DNA of 36,904 nucleotides from Trebonia sp036501515 (GTDB lineage Bacteria; Actinomycetota; Actinomycetes; Streptosporangiales; Streptosporangiaceae): NCBI GenBank assembly GCA_036501515.1, contig DASYAD010000316.1, positions 1 to 36,904 on the forward strand. Direction: 5' to 3'. Shown here one piece after another: positions 1 through 9,309 of this stretch. A program made the translations under genes and the position numbers. Position 1 is the first letter of the stretch. Every line of letters begins with the position of its first letter. The notes below the pieces were generated by a model. It saw only the letters and a list, made by a program, of their open reading frames with translations, did not search any database and was not told the origin of the DNA.

Positions 1-39
1 AAAGCCTTCCCCGGAATGCCGGGCACACAGAGCTGACAG

Positions 40-369
40 CTAGAGCTTGAGAACGCGGGTGATCGCGCCCGCGGAGCCGTCAAGGTCGTCGGCCATCGAG
101 ATGCGTTCCGCCCACGACCACCAGAACCACCACAGCCCGTCCTTGCCGCGGTCGGCGTAGACGTTCTCCTCGAGCGCGCGGGCGCCCGGGTTCGTGATGT
201 AAACGCTCGGGACCCGCCCCGGCGGGGCCATGAGCCACGCCTCAAGGCCTCGGTTGGTCAGCTCTTCGGCCAGCTTGTCAAGATAGACAGTTGCCGCTGC
301 GTGGCTTGCCTTGGCTTCCACAGAACACCACCGTCGTGACTGATCGTAGTTTCCCGGTACCGGGCGCAT
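40..369 (-). CDS. Conserved hypothetical protein, 109 aa
   Basis: This small soluble protein starts at ATG 369. It has no signal peptide or membrane segment. The N-terminal half looks helical (residues about 22-40), followed by a short beta-rich middle part (VPSVYITNPGA) and a striking Trp cluster (WWFWWSW, about residues 80-86). The shape and Trp motif match small uncharacterised proteins that I recall from many actinomycetes; no function is known to me. It lies 52 bases downstream of the helR-like gene on the same strand, so it could be cotranscribed, although it may also use its own promoter. Codon use and GC3 look native. The coding call is fairly safe; the function is unknown. Confidence 0.7.
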   Translation of the reverse strand: MRPVPGNYDQSRRWCSVEAKASHAAATVYLDKLAEELTNRGLEAWLMAPPGRVPSVYITNPGARALEENVYADRGKDGLWWFWWSWAERISMADDLDGSAGAITRVLKL

Positions 370-421
370 ACGGATCGTCTAAGGATGCCGTTACGGCGCG
401 AGACGCGCAACGCCCAATGTG

Positions 422-2623
422 TCAATGAAAGGGTTCACCCGGGACAGGCCAAAAATGTGCCCGAGCTCTCATCGTATGTAACGAGAGCTCGGCGGGCAGC
501 GGTTCGGCGTGAAAGACGGTAAGACGGGAAACCGCCCGCGTGAGCGCCACGTAAAGACGCCGGAGCCCGTACGCCTCGCCGGTCGCGATCCGGCTGGGCT
601 CGGCCAGGATGACGTGGTCGAACTCCAGGCCCTTGGCCAGCGTGACCGGCACGAGCACGAGCCGCTGCGCGTCCCGCGGCGGGCGGCCGGCGCCGGTGTT
701 ACCAGGCGCGGTGTCACCAGCCGCGGCGCCGCCAGCCGACGCGGTGTCATCGGGCGCGGCGTCGCCGAGCACGCTGAAGGCCAGGCCCGCCGTCCGCAGG
801 GCCGCCCCGATGTCGGCGATCTGCTGGTCAGCCGCGATCACGGCGACGGAGCCGAGCCCGGCCAGCGCCGCCGCGCACTCCGCCGCCACCTCGCCGTCCA
901 GGTCGCCCGCCGGCACCGGCACCACCCGCAGCGCGCTCGCGTCGGCTCGCAGCGACCTGGCCGGCGCCAGTCCTGGCGCGATCGAGGGCAGCAGACGGGA
1001 GGCGAAGTCGAGTATCTGCCTGGGCACCCGGTAGCCGACGTCGAGCTCGCGGACGGCGGCGGCCGGCTTGCCCAGGTGGGTGAGCAGGTCCGGCCAGGAA
1101 GTCGCGGCCCAGGGCGTGGTGCCCTGGGCGATGTCGCCGAGCACGGTGGCCGCGCCCGTCGCGCAGCGCCGGCCGATGGCCCGCATCTCCATCGGCGACA
1201 GGTCCTGCGCTTCGTCCACCACGATGTGCGCGATCGACGGCGTGCGCTCGATCAGGTCGGCCGCCTCGTCGATCAGCACCTGGTCGGCCCGGCTCCACGG
1301 GGCCGACCCGGGACCGCGCGGCGGCTTCGGCCAGGCGATGAGGTCAATCTCGTGGTCGGAGAGTACGCCGCTCCCGTTCAGTATGAGCTGCTCTTGATCC
1401 GCGAGCAGGCTGAAGACGAGCTTCTTCGGATCGACCTTGGGCCAGACCTCGTCCACGCAGCGGCGCACCGGCGCGGAACGGCGGACGGAGTCGTGGGTGC
1501 GGTCGTCGCAGGTCTCGCCGGCGGCTTCGAGCTGGGTCAGGAAGACATGCGCGATGCGGTGTGCCAGCAGCTCGCGGCCGGTGCCGTAGCGGACGCCGCG
1601 GTCGCGGAGCTCGGCTGCCAGGGCCTCGATCTCATGCGCGGGCAGCCGCAGCCTGCGGGTACCGCGGCTGACGACGAGCACCTCCCTGGGCGCTTTGACG
1701 TGCGCCCACAGCGCCTGCCTGAGCACGCCGGCCATCCTGGCGTCGCCCTTGACGGTCGCCGCCTCGTCGCTGTCAGCCCCGCGGACCGGGACCGATGCGA
1801 CCAGGTCGGCCACGGTGGTCTGCGTGACGTCAAGCTCACCGAGGGCTGGCAGCACGTTCCTGATATAGGAGAGAAAGGCCAGGTTGGGGCCCACGACGAT
1901 CACGCCGCGCCTGGTGACCTGCTCTTTGTGCGCGTAGAGCAGGTAGGCGATCCGGTGCAGGCCGACCGCGGTCTTCCCGGTCCCCGGCGCGCCCTGCACG
2001 CAGACCGTGGTGGCGGCGTCCGCCCGGACGATGTCGTCCTGCTCGGGCTGGATCGTGGCCACGATGTCGCGCATCGGCCCGGACCGCGGCCGCTCGATCT
2101 CGCTGATCAGCAGCCTGCTCGGGTTATCAAGAGCAGAGGATTCCGCAGAACGAGGGCGGCTTACCCCGGTCACCGAGAACCGCTCGTCTTCGTAGGCGGT
2201 GAGCGCGCCGCCGGCGAACCCGAACCGCCTGCGCAGCGTCAGGCCCATCGAGTCGGTCTGGCTGGCCCGGTAGAACGGCCGCGACACCGGAGCACGCCAG
2301 TCGAGGACGACCGGGGTGCCGTCCGGGTCGTGCACGTGCCTGCGCCCGATGTGGAAGTCAGCCCCGGCGAAGTCGGTGTCGGCCGCGGCCAGCTCGCTGT
2401 AGTCGAGACGGCCGAAGAACAGCGGCGCGTCCGGGAGGTCCTTGAGTGCCTCGGCGCGCCGGTACAGGTCGGCCTTGAGGTACTCGAGGCTGACCCGGTC
2501 GGCCGCCATCGGGTTGTCCGCCAGCGTCAGCACGTTCTCCCGCATCAGGTGCAGGAACTCGCGGGAGCGAGTGAGATGGGAACGCTCGTCGGCGATAACG
2601 CTGTCCTCGGCGTCGCCGGGCAT
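422..2623 (-). CDS. helR: HelR/HelD-type RNA polymerase-associated ATPase (UvrD/Rep-like SF1)
   Basis: This 733-aa protein is an SF1-like ATPase of the HelD class. Such proteins bind RNA polymerase and release it from stalled complexes; the actinobacterial branch (HelR) can also displace rifampicin. Visible motifs are an N-terminal charged coiled-coil region, Walker A GAPGTGKTAVGLHR with Lys217, a Walker B/DEAQ-like box VVDEAQDLSPMEMR, the helicase motif VTLAKGLEFDHVIL and the C-terminal RRLYVALTRA box. The ATG at 2623 is preferred over the GTG at 2644 because a strong Shine-Dalgarno (AAGGGGG) lies about 6 bases upstream of it. A Gly/Ala/Thr-rich low-complexity linker (about residues 630-660) interrupts the C-terminal domain. 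I saw no rifamycin-associated element in the 180 bases upstream. HelD versus HelR cannot be separated with certainty by eye. Confidence 0.88.
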   Translation of the reverse strand: MPGDAEDSVIADERSHLTRSREFLHLMRENVLTLADNPMAADRVSLEYLKADLYRRAEALKDLPDAPLFFGRLDYSELAAADTDFAGADFHIGRRHVHDPDGTPVVLDWRAPVSRPFYRASQTDSMGLTLRRRFGFAGGALTAYEDERFSVTGVSRPRSAESSALDNPSRLLISEIERPRSGPMRDIVATIQPEQDDIVRADAATTVCVQGAPGTGKTAVGLHRIAYLLYAHKEQVTRRGVIVVGPNLAFLSYIRNVLPALGELDVTQTTVADLVASVPVRGADSDEAATVKGDARMAGVLRQALWAHVKAPREVLVVSRGTRRLRLPAHEIEALAAELRDRGVRYGTGRELLAHRIAHVFLTQLEAAGETCDDRTHDSVRRSAPVRRCVDEVWPKVDPKKLVFSLLADQEQLILNGSGVLSDHEIDLIAWPKPPRGPGSAPWSRADQVLIDEAADLIERTPSIAHIVVDEAQDLSPMEMRAIGRRCATGAATVLGDIAQGTTPWAATSWPDLLTHLGKPAAAVRELDVGYRVPRQILDFASRLLPSIAPGLAPARSLRADASALRVVPVPAGDLDGEVAAECAAALAGLGSVAVIAADQQIADIGAALRTAGLAFSVLGDAAPDDTASAGGAAAGDTAPGNTGAGRPPRDAQRLVLVPVTLAKGLEFDHVILAEPSRIATGEAYGLRRLYVALTRAVSRLTVFHAEPLPAELSLHTMRARAHFWPVPGEPFH

Positions 2624-2803
2624 GGCTGACCCCCTTGAGCTCACGGTGTGGTGGTCGCGTGACTGAGCGCGAAGCTCAAGACCTTAGCACTCGTCTAGCG
2701 GGGCGGCACCTGGTTTTCTTCCCGGGTTCGCTCCCCCGGCGGCTGGGTCCTCTCCCCGGGTTCACGCCCGGGTTTTCTGCCCGCGCGGGGGTATCGCACG
2801 GGT

Positions 2804-4087
2804 ATGGAACCGCTCACCCGTACGGGGACGTTCTCAGTCGACGACAGGATCGCCGCGCCCTGGCATTACCTTCCTGTCGAGGTGCCGGCGGGGACGTCGG
2901 CGCTGCGGGTGACCTTCACTTACCCGCGCGAGGCGGGAGCGGTGATCGACCTGGGGTGCTTCGGGCCGTCCGGGTTTCGCGGCTGGTCGGGAGGCGAGCG
3001 CGCGTCGTTCGCGGTCGCGGAACCGGGGGCGACGCCCGGCTACCTGGCCGGGCCGGTGACCGCCGGCCAGTGGCAGGTGGCGATCGGGCTGCACCTGCTG
3101 CCCGCCCAGGGGCTGCCGTACTCGCTGACCGTGGAGCCGTCGCACGTGACCGGCGATGCGCTGATCCGGCTGCTGGCGGCCCACGACGCGGTGGCGCCGG
3201 CGTCGGGCGCGGGGCTCGCGGGCGGCGGGCTCGCGGGCGCGGTGCTGCCTCCGGTTCCTGCGCAGCGGCCGCCGCGACGGCGGCTGCCTGCCGAGGACGG
3301 GCTGACCTGGCTGGCCGGCGACCTGCACGCGCACACCGTGCACTCCGACGGGGTAATGAGCGTGGCCGAACTCGCCGTCCTCGCGGCGGAACGCGGGCTG
3401 GATTTCGTCGCGGTCACCGACCACAACACGGTCAGCCACCACGCCAGCCTCGCCGGCCTGTCCGGCCGGTACGGAGTAACGCTGCTGCCAGGACAGGAGG
3501 TGACCACGGAGGCGGGTCATGCCGGGGTGCTCGGCGACACCGGGTGGGTCGACTTCCGCGCGCCGGCCGCGTCCTGGCTGGCCGCGGCGGAAGCCGGCGG
3601 GGGCCTGATGTCGGTCAATCACCCGTTCGCGGGGCCTGCCTCGTGGCTGCATCCGATGCCGAAGCGGCCGCCGCTGCTTGAGGTCTGGCACTGGTCGTGG
3701 CTCGACCTGTCCTGGACGACGCCGCTGTCCTGGTGGCAGGCGTGGGATCCGGCGGCGATCCCGGTCGGCGGCAGCGACTGGCACCGGCCGGGCTCCGACG
3801 CGCCGCTGGGCACGCCGACGACGTGGGTCGCCTGCGCGGATCCCTCCCCCGCCGCGCTGCTCGACGGGCTGCGGGCCGGGCGGACGGCGATCTCCGCCTC
3901 GCGCGACGGCCCCGTGCTGCTACGGCAGCCCGATTCGCTGCTCGCGCTCGGGGCGGACGGCCTGGTGCTGGCCGGGCCTGACGGACCGGTCTGCCGGGTG
4001 AGCGGCGACCTGGCCAGGCTGCCGGCGGCCGCGGGCTGCCACCGGCTGCTCAGCCTCTCCGGCGCTACAGCGGCGCTGACGCCCTGA
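2804..4087 (+). CDS. PHP-domain metallohydrolase, CehA/McbA family
   Basis: This 427-aa protein has an N-terminal beta-rich domain (residues 1-165) followed by a PHP-type metal-dependent phosphoesterase domain. The metal-binding signature is clear: GDLHAHTVHSDG (His175, His177), then FVAVTDHN, a lone NHPF and the C-terminal GGSDWH. CehA/McbA relatives include carbaryl hydrolase, but most homologs have unknown substrates, so carbamate hydrolysis should not be assumed. There is no obvious signal peptide. The ATG at 2804 follows a G-rich stretch but no ideal Shine-Dalgarno. The gene is divergent from helR, with 180 bases between them, and convergent with the next gene, whose stop is 10 bases away. 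A Gly/Ala-rich linker (about residues 130-155) joins the two domains. Confidence 0.85.
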   Translation: MEPLTRTGTFSVDDRIAAPWHYLPVEVPAGTSALRVTFTYPREAGAVIDLGCFGPSGFRGWSGGERASFAVAEPGATPGYLAGPVTAGQWQVAIGLHLLPAQGLPYSLTVEPSHVTGDALIRLLAAHDAVAPASGAGLAGGGLAGAVLPPVPAQRPPRRRLPAEDGLTWLAGDLHAHTVHSDGVMSVAELAVLAAERGLDFVAVTDHNTVSHHASLAGLSGRYGVTLLPGQEVTTEAGHAGVLGDTGWVDFRAPAASWLAAAEAGGGLMSVNHPFAGPASWLHPMPKRPPLLEVWHWSWLDLSWTTPLSWWQAWDPAAIPVGGSDWHRPGSDAPLGTPTTWVACADPSPAALLDGLRAGRTAISASRDGPVLLRQPDSLLALGADGLVLAGPDGPVCRVSGDLARLPAAAGCHRLLSLSGATAALTP

Positions 4088-4096
4088 GCGGGCGGC

Positions 4097-4831
4097 TCAG
4101 CTCGTCTCGAGGTAGGCGACCCTCGCGTGCAGCAGGGCCCGGTGGGCGGTCAGGTCGTCGGTCTCGTCCGGCTTGACGGGGCACTCACCGGCCGCGACCG
4201 CCTTCGCCAGCCGCTGGCCGGCGTCCTTGGGCTCGATCGGCTCGAAGACGATCAGCGGGTCGTTCTCGGCGGCGAGCCACGTCTTGTCGAGCATGCCCGC
4301 GGCGTCGTCCACCCAGGCGTCCTTGATCTTGCCGCCCTTGTTGTGGTCGATAAGCACCGACAGTGCGTGCTCGGCGGCGCCGTAGCCGAAGCTCACCGTG
4401 ACCGACTCCTGCTGACCGCCGACATCGCTGTAGTGCCAGCAGCGGCCGACCGTCGGCGCGCCGATCGCGGCCGCCCAGTCCGGGTCGGGCACGCCGCTCG
4501 CGCTGACCCGCTCCGCCGCCCCGGCCGCCGCTTCCTTGAGTGCCGGGGTACCGATCGCCCCGAGCACCCGCAGCAGCGCGAGTGCCTCAGGGGTGGCGTT
4601 CTTCTCCGCGGCCGGCACCAGTGACCCGGCGAGCTCTGCCATCACGGCGGCGTCGCCGTCGCCCGCGCGGCCGCCGAGCGCGCCGATCATGTCCGAGCCC
4701 CACAGCTCCGCGTCGACCGGCTCGCGAAGATAAGGGAGCACCTGTCGTGCCTCGCTCAGTACGACGTCCGAGGCCTGCGCGGGCCGCAGCGGCGCGAAGA
4801 GCTCAGTGATGTCAGGTTCGGAATTGGCCAT
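4097..4831 (-). CDS. Conserved hypothetical protein, 244 aa
   Basis: The soluble protein starts with MANSEPDITELFAPLR at ATG 4831. An upstream in-frame start at 4960 would run through repeat DNA and the end of tag, so I rejected it. The N-terminal half is alpha-helical and Ala/Leu-rich; the C-terminal half contains GRCWHYSDVGGQQESVTVSFGYG followed by a Lys-rich DHNKGGKIKDAW segment and two more helical stretches. I know similar uncharacterised proteins from other actinomycetes but no function. It lies downstream of tag on the same strand with a 101-base gap that holds a 17-base tandem duplication. An AT-rich stretch (TAACAAT) ends 7 bases before the ATG and could be a -10 element of a leaderless promoter. 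No metal or cofactor motif is visible. Confidence 0.75.
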   Translation of the reverse strand: MANSEPDITELFAPLRPAQASDVVLSEARQVLPYLREPVDAELWGSDMIGALGGRAGDGDAAVMAELAGSLVPAAEKNATPEALALLRVLGAIGTPALKEAAAGAAERVSASGVPDPDWAAAIGAPTVGRCWHYSDVGGQQESVTVSFGYGAAEHALSVLIDHNKGGKIKDAWVDDAAGMLDKTWLAAENDPLIVFEPIEPKDAGQRLAKAVAAGECPVKPDETDDLTAHRALLHARVAYLETS

Positions 4832-4892
4832 GCGGCGTATTGTTACATGATCGCTACCGGGGTGACCGTAGTTGTCCGCAGCTGGGCGCAAA

Positions 4893-4926
4893 TTGATGCA
4901 CCGCTCGCGTTGATGCACCGCTCGCG
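4893..4926. repeat. 17-base tandem duplication downstream of tag
   Basis: Two perfect adjacent copies (4893-4909 and 4910-4926) of TTGATGCACCGCTCGCG lie in the short gap after the tag stop codon. They are non-coding and the unit is not a multiple of three. The array resembles other short duplications found at gene ends in this window. Confidence 0.85.
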
Positions 4927-4932
4927 GGTGCG

Positions 4933-5517
4933 TCAGCCGACGGTGTTCCTGGCGAAGCACGCTTCCAGGTGATCGTTGACGAGGCCGCAGGCCTGCATGG
5001 TGGCGTAAACGGTGACCGGGCCGGTGAACACGAAGCCGCGCTTGCGCAGGTCTTTGGCCAGCGCCGCCGAGGCGGGCGTCTGCGCGGGCACGTCGGCCAG
5101 CGTCCTCGGCGCCGGGCGCGCGGTGTCGGCGTAGCCCCAGACCAGGTCGCTGATTCCGCCTGGCAGTTCAAGCGCGGCGCCCGCGTTCGCGATGGCGGCG
5201 TTGATCTTGGCCCGGTTGCGTACGATGCCGGCGTCCGCGAGCAGTCTGGCCACGTCCGTCTCGGTGAACGCGGCGACCGCCGGGATGTCGAATCCCGCGA
5301 AGGCCTTCCTGAAGTTCTCCCGCTTGCGCAAGATGGTCAGCCAGGACAGGCCTGACTGAAACGCCTCGAGGCAGAGCCGCTCGAAGATGGCCTGGTCACC
5401 GCGGACCTGGCGGCCCCACTCCGCGTCGTGGTAGTCGAGGTAGTCGGCGCTTGTCCCCCACGGGCAGCGCAGCCTGCCGTCCGGCCCGGCCACCGCCCCC
5501 GGAGCGGTTTCAGTCAT
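4933..5517 (-). CDS. tag: DNA-3-methyladenine glycosylase I
   Basis: The 194-aa enzyme removes 3-methyladenine from alkylated DNA, starting base excision repair in the cytoplasm. The family signature is clear: RCPWG near the N-terminus (zinc Cys), YLDYHDAEWG (zinc His and catalytic-pocket Glu), FQSGLSWLTILRKRENFRKAF in the helix-hairpin-helix region, and NDHLEACF near the C-terminus (the remaining zinc His and Cys). Length and domain order are normal for TagI. The ATG at 5517 lies inside the end of the upstream membrane protein gene, with an 8-base overlap, which suggests translational coupling. The pairing with a small DivIVA-like membrane protein is, to my knowledge, common in actinomycetes. 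Confidence 0.95.
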   Translation of the reverse strand: MTETAPGAVAGPDGRLRCPWGTSADYLDYHDAEWGRQVRGDQAIFERLCLEAFQSGLSWLTILRKRENFRKAFAGFDIPAVAAFTETDVARLLADAGIVRNRAKINAAIANAGAALELPGGISDLVWGYADTARPAPRTLADVPAQTPASAALAKDLRKRGFVFTGPVTVYATMQACGLVNDHLEACFARNTVG

Positions 5518-6094
5518 GCGACCGCTCCGGCGGCGGCGCGGAACCTTCCGGCGCGGGCCCGGCGTAATCGCCTGCTGGCTCGTCCGGCTCCGTGGCCGGG
5601 GACTGCGGTCCCGAAGCCTCGGTTGCCGGGTCCTGGCGGGCGGAGGGCGGGGCCCACGGAGGCTGGGCCACGGCGGGCTGCGTCATGGGCGACTCGGGGT
5701 CGGCGGCGCCGTAGAAGTCCTGCGCCTGGTACATCGGGCCCGTTTCGCCAGGCAGCCGGCGGTGCCGCGCTCCCTGGTAGGGGCTGGCGAGCGGCATCGC
5801 CGGGGCATGGTCCCTGCTCAGGTCCGTGACCAGCTGCTCGAGGGCGACGATGCGCACGTCGCGTTCCCTGATCGACTCGGCGATCTGGTCCATCGCCTCG
5901 TCGGTCGCCTGCATGCTGTAGCCCCACAGCCCGGTCGGCGGGCGCAGCAGCGCGACGTCGGTGGCCGATACCGGTCCCAGGTCAAGCGGCGCGTAATCGG
6001 CGCGCTCGACCGACAACTCGCCGCCGCGTCCCCTGGCCAGGAAAACCACGACAGCGAAAACCGCGACAATGGCGATCACCATGACAACAGGCAC
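5510..6094 (-). CDS. Membrane-anchored DivIVA-like coiled-coil protein
   Basis: A hydrophobic N-terminal helix (VVMVIAIVAVFAVVVFLA) is followed by the Arg-rich RGRG stop-transfer. A short segment resembling the DivIVA-type N-terminal motif (GLWGYSMQATDEAMDQIAES, about residues 67-86) leads into a coiled coil (IRERDVRIVALEQLVTDL). The last 80 residues are Pro/Glu/Ala-rich and probably disordered. The start is uncertain: GTG 6139, GTG 6094 and ATG 6082 are all in frame. I chose 6094 because it puts the membrane helix immediately at the N-terminus. DivIVA-like proteins recruit cell-wall or division factors at curved membrane; this exact member is uncharacterised. It overlaps tag by 8 bases, so the two are probably cotranscribed. 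Confidence 0.75.
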   Translation of the reverse strand: MPVVMVIAIVAVFAVVVFLARGRGGELSVERADYAPLDLGPVSATDVALLRPPTGLWGYSMQATDEAMDQIAESIRERDVRIVALEQLVTDLSRDHAPAMPLASPYQGARHRRLPGETGPMYQAQDFYGAADPESPMTQPAVAQPPWAPPSARQDPATEASGPQSPATEPDEPAGDYAGPAPEGSAPPPERSHD

Positions 6095-6206
6095 ATGCCC
6101 ATCGTGCCACGAACGGCCGGCTGCCTGGTACGCGATCACGGCCCGGGACGGCGCCGTGTTCCCCGGTGCGCGGGCCCGGCCTGGCGCTGCCCTCGGTCGC
6201 GGCGGG

Positions 6207-6962
6207 TTACCGGCCGGTGGTCAGGCTGGTGTGCGCTTCTTTGATGATCTTGACTACCTCGTCCGGCTCGTCGGCGATGTGCAGCAGCGCCAGCTCATCA
6301 GGCCCGATCTTCCCCTCGGCCAGCATCGTCGACTTCAGCCAGTCGAGCAGGCCTGACCAGTACGCGCTGCCCACCAGGACGATCGGGAACCTGGTGATCT
6401 TGCCGGTCGCGACCAGGGTGAGCGCCTCGAACAGCTCGTCAAGCGTCCCGAAGCCGCCAGGCAGCACCACGAAGGCCTGTGAGTACTTGATGAAGACGGT
6501 CTTCCTGACGAAGAAGTAGCGGAACTCGACGCCGATGTTCACGTAGTCGTTGAGCCCGGACTCCATCGGCAGCTCGATACCGAGGCCGACCGAGGTGCCG
6601 CCCGCCTCGGTGGCGCCCTTGTTCGCCGCTTCCATGATGCCGGGGCCGCCGCCGGTGATGATGGCGTAGCCGGCCTTGACGAGCCCGGAGGCGATCTTGC
6701 CGGCCAGGTCGTATCCCGCGGTACCCGGCTTCGTCCTGGCCGAGCCGAAGATCGACACCGCCACGCCGAGCTCCGCCAGCAGCCCGAAGCCCTCGACGAA
6801 CTCGGCCTGGATGCGCATGACCCGCCACGGGTCGGTGTGCACCCAGTCGGACGGACCGCGGCGGTCGAGCAGCCGCTGGTCTGTCGTTGTCGCCGGAATC
6901 TGCTTGTCGCGCAGCGTCACGGGTCCCTGGCGGCGGACCCGGCGCGAATTTGCTCCACCCAT
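6207..6962 (-). CDS. LOG/TIGR00730-family Rossmann-fold protein
   Basis: This 251-aa protein belongs to the family once called lysine decarboxylase-like, now known to include cytokinin-activating LOG phosphoribohydrolases that cleave nucleoside 5'-monophosphates. The two signatures are present: GGGPGIMEAANKGA (nucleotide binding) and PGGFGTLDELFE (catalytic Glu). SIFGSARTKPG marks the first beta strand. An open frame extends upstream to 7520, but it crosses dapD on the same strand in another frame. The ATG at 6962 (MGGANSRRVRRQG) is preferred because it has a TAGGA element just upstream and gives the usual family length. Substrate specificity cannot be told from sequence; TIGR00730 members in actinomycetes often sit beside dapD, as here. 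Confidence 0.9.
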   Translation of the reverse strand: MGGANSRRVRRQGPVTLRDKQIPATTTDQRLLDRRGPSDWVHTDPWRVMRIQAEFVEGFGLLAELGVAVSIFGSARTKPGTAGYDLAGKIASGLVKAGYAIITGGGPGIMEAANKGATEAGGTSVGLGIELPMESGLNDYVNIGVEFRYFFVRKTVFIKYSQAFVVLPGGFGTLDELFEALTLVATGKITRFPIVLVGSAYWSGLLDWLKSTMLAEGKIGPDELALLHIADEPDEVVKIIKEAHTSLTTGR

Positions 6963-7089
6963 AGTCCTATCCACGGTAGCCACCGACAGCCAGTGCTCCG
7001 GCGGAAACACGCGGTAGGCAGCCAAACAGCCGGCAAACGCCCGGTGGCCGGCCTGGGCGAGCGGCCTTGTCAGCGGCCCTGTCAGGGGA

Positions 7090-7117
7090 TTCGCCAGCCG
7101 TCGATGCCGTGGTTTCG

Positions 7118-7135
<18 letters not shown>
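7090..7135. repeat. 23-base tandem duplication across the dapD stop codon
   Basis: Two adjacent 23-base copies (7090-7112 and 7113-7135) share the core CAGCCGTCGATGCCGTG. The right-hand copy contains the last codons and stop of dapD (HGIDG, stop at 7118-7120), and the left copy repeats that sequence in the 3' untranslated DNA. A second short pair (gcggccYtgtca) lies just left of it near 7060-7085. The array is a duplication of a gene end and does not alter the protein. Confidence 0.8.
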
Positions 7136-7951
<816 letters not shown>

Positions 7952-7985
7952 GAGCGTCGAGCCTACCGAAACACCGGCCACCAGG

Positions 7986-7997
7986 TACCTTCGACGT
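7986..7997 (+). promoter_or_regulatory. Putative -10 box of a leaderless promoter
   Basis: TACCTT (7986-7991) ends exactly 6 bases before the GTG at 7998. This spacing places the transcription start at or very near the start codon. No convincing -35 box is visible. The 46 bases between dapD and this gene must hold both divergent promoters. Confidence 0.45.
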
Positions 7998-8921
7998 GTG
8001 CGGATGACGTCTCCCGGTCGTACCGCGGCCGCCCGATACCAACGTCCGCCCTGGCGGCGGCCGCTGATTGTGCTCATGGTGATCGTGGTGCTGCTCGCCG
8101 TGGGCGCCTACGCCGCCTACACGGCCTACCAGCGGTACGTGGTCCAGCTGCTGACCGTGCCCGGCTGTCAGGCGGGGACCGGCGACAACGCGATCGCGCT
8201 GGACTTCGGCCAGGCGGCCGACGCGGCCGACATCGCCGGCGTAGGGGCGCGCGAGCACCTGTCAAGCAGGGCCGTGACCATCGCCTACGCGACCGCGTTC
8301 CAGGAATCCAAGCTGGAGAACCTGACCTACGGCGACCGGGACTCCGTCGGTATCTTCCAGCAGCGCCCGTCAGAAGGCTGGGGCAGCACCGCCCAGCTCG
8401 AAGACCCGTCGTACGCCGCCAAGGCGTTCTTCGGCGCGCTGGTCAAGGTCCCGAACTACACCACGATCCCCGTCTACGCGGCCGCGCAGGCCGTCCAGAA
8501 GAGCGCCTACGGCTACGCCTACCAGCAGTACGCGCAGTCAGGCACTCAGCTCGCGGCCGATTACACCGCCAAGCCCGCCGCGATGACCTGCTGGTACACC
8601 CCGAGCGCGCAGGCGGCCAGTGAGAACGTCTCCACCCGGCTGAACCTGAGCGGCGCGCTGACGTCACTGGCCGACACCTTCGGCGAGCCGGGCGACGGCG
8701 CGGTGGTGACGAGAGTCACTAAGGCCGCTTCTGGCCAGTCCGTGGCACTGAGTGCCGCCTCCGGGCAAGGCTGGACGGTAGCGAACTGGCTGGTCGCACA
8801 CGCCAGTTCGTACGGGATCACGCAGGTCAGCTACGCGGGGTACCAGTGGACGGCCCGGCTAACCGAGTCGAGCTGGCAGTCAGACCAGGGAACGTCAGCG
8901 GGGGGTATTGTCGCCAGCTGA
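7998..8921 (+). CDS. Membrane-anchored lysozyme-like hypothetical protein
   Basis: The 307-aa protein has a short basic N-terminus (RTAAARYQRPPWRRP), one membrane helix (LIVLMVIVVLLAVGAYAAYTAY, about residues 17-40) and an extracellular domain. The segment ATAFQESKLENLTYGDRDSVGIFQQRPSEGWG resembles the SLT/lysozyme-like fold, with the Glu of FQESKLEN in the place of the catalytic acid and GIFQQRPS as the usual second motif. Homologs in actinobacteria are often labelled hypothetical or, misleadingly, heavy-metal transporter. Hydrolase activity on peptidoglycan is an inference. Both GTG 7998 and ATG 8004 are possible starts; the -10 box spacing favours 7998. The C-terminal 90 residues form a separate alpha/beta-like region without a known motif. 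Confidence 0.82.
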   Translation: MRMTSPGRTAAARYQRPPWRRPLIVLMVIVVLLAVGAYAAYTAYQRYVVQLLTVPGCQAGTGDNAIALDFGQAADAADIAGVGAREHLSSRAVTIAYATAFQESKLENLTYGDRDSVGIFQQRPSEGWGSTAQLEDPSYAAKAFFGALVKVPNYTTIPVYAAAQAVQKSAYGYAYQQYAQSGTQLAADYTAKPAAMTCWYTPSAQAASENVSTRLNLSGALTSLADTFGEPGDGAVVTRVTKAASGQSVALSAASGQGWTVANWLVAHASSYGITQVSYAGYQWTARLTESSWQSDQGTSAGGIVAS

Positions 8922-8982
8922 CCAGGCGAACCTTCATACTGTGGGTACCTGAAATGGGTTAGGACGCTAAAGAGGAGCTCAA

Positions 8983-9309
8983 GTGACCTACGTCATCGCG
9001 CAGTCATGCGTCGATGTGCTCGACAAGGCCTGCATCGAAGAGTGCCCGGTGGACTGCATCTACGAGGGCGAGCGCATGCTTTACATCCACCCGGACGAGT
9101 GCGTGGACTGCGGAGCCTGCGAGCCCGTGTGCCCGGTTGAGGCCATCTACTACGAAGATGACGTCCCCGAGCAGTGGAAGGACTTCACCAAGTTCAACGC
9201 CGACTTCTTCGAGGAACTTGGCTCTCCGGGCGGCGCATCGAAGACCGGTAAGATCGGCAAGGACGTCCCGTTCGTCGCGGCCCTTCCTCCGCAGGCCGCG
9301 GAAGAGTGA
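8983..9309 (+). CDS. fdxA: 7Fe-8S ferredoxin FdxA
   Basis: The 108-aa electron carrier has the seven-iron ferredoxin pattern: CVDVLDKACIEECPVDC near the N-terminus, where one Cys of the first cluster motif is replaced so that a 3Fe-4S cluster forms, and CVDCGACEPVC with the downstream CP for the 4Fe-4S cluster. Length and the acidic C-terminal tail fit actinobacterial FdxA. It starts at GTG 8983, 7 bases after AGAGGAG. Its stop codon overlaps the GTG of dapC (GTGA, 4 bases), so both are translated from one mRNA. The fdxA-dapC order is widespread in actinomycetes. The electron partner is unknown. Confidence 0.95.
   Translation: MTYVIAQSCVDVLDKACIEECPVDCIYEGERMLYIHPDECVDCGACEPVCPVEAIYYEDDVPEQWKDFTKFNADFFEELGSPGGASKTGKIGKDVPFVAALPPQAAEE

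Noticed and set aside
509..2629. 706-codon open frame antisense to the HelR-like gene
   Set aside because: It is the mirror of a clear SF1 ATPase gene, has Arg/His/Gly-rich low-complexity translation and no family motif. High-GC DNA commonly gives such frames.
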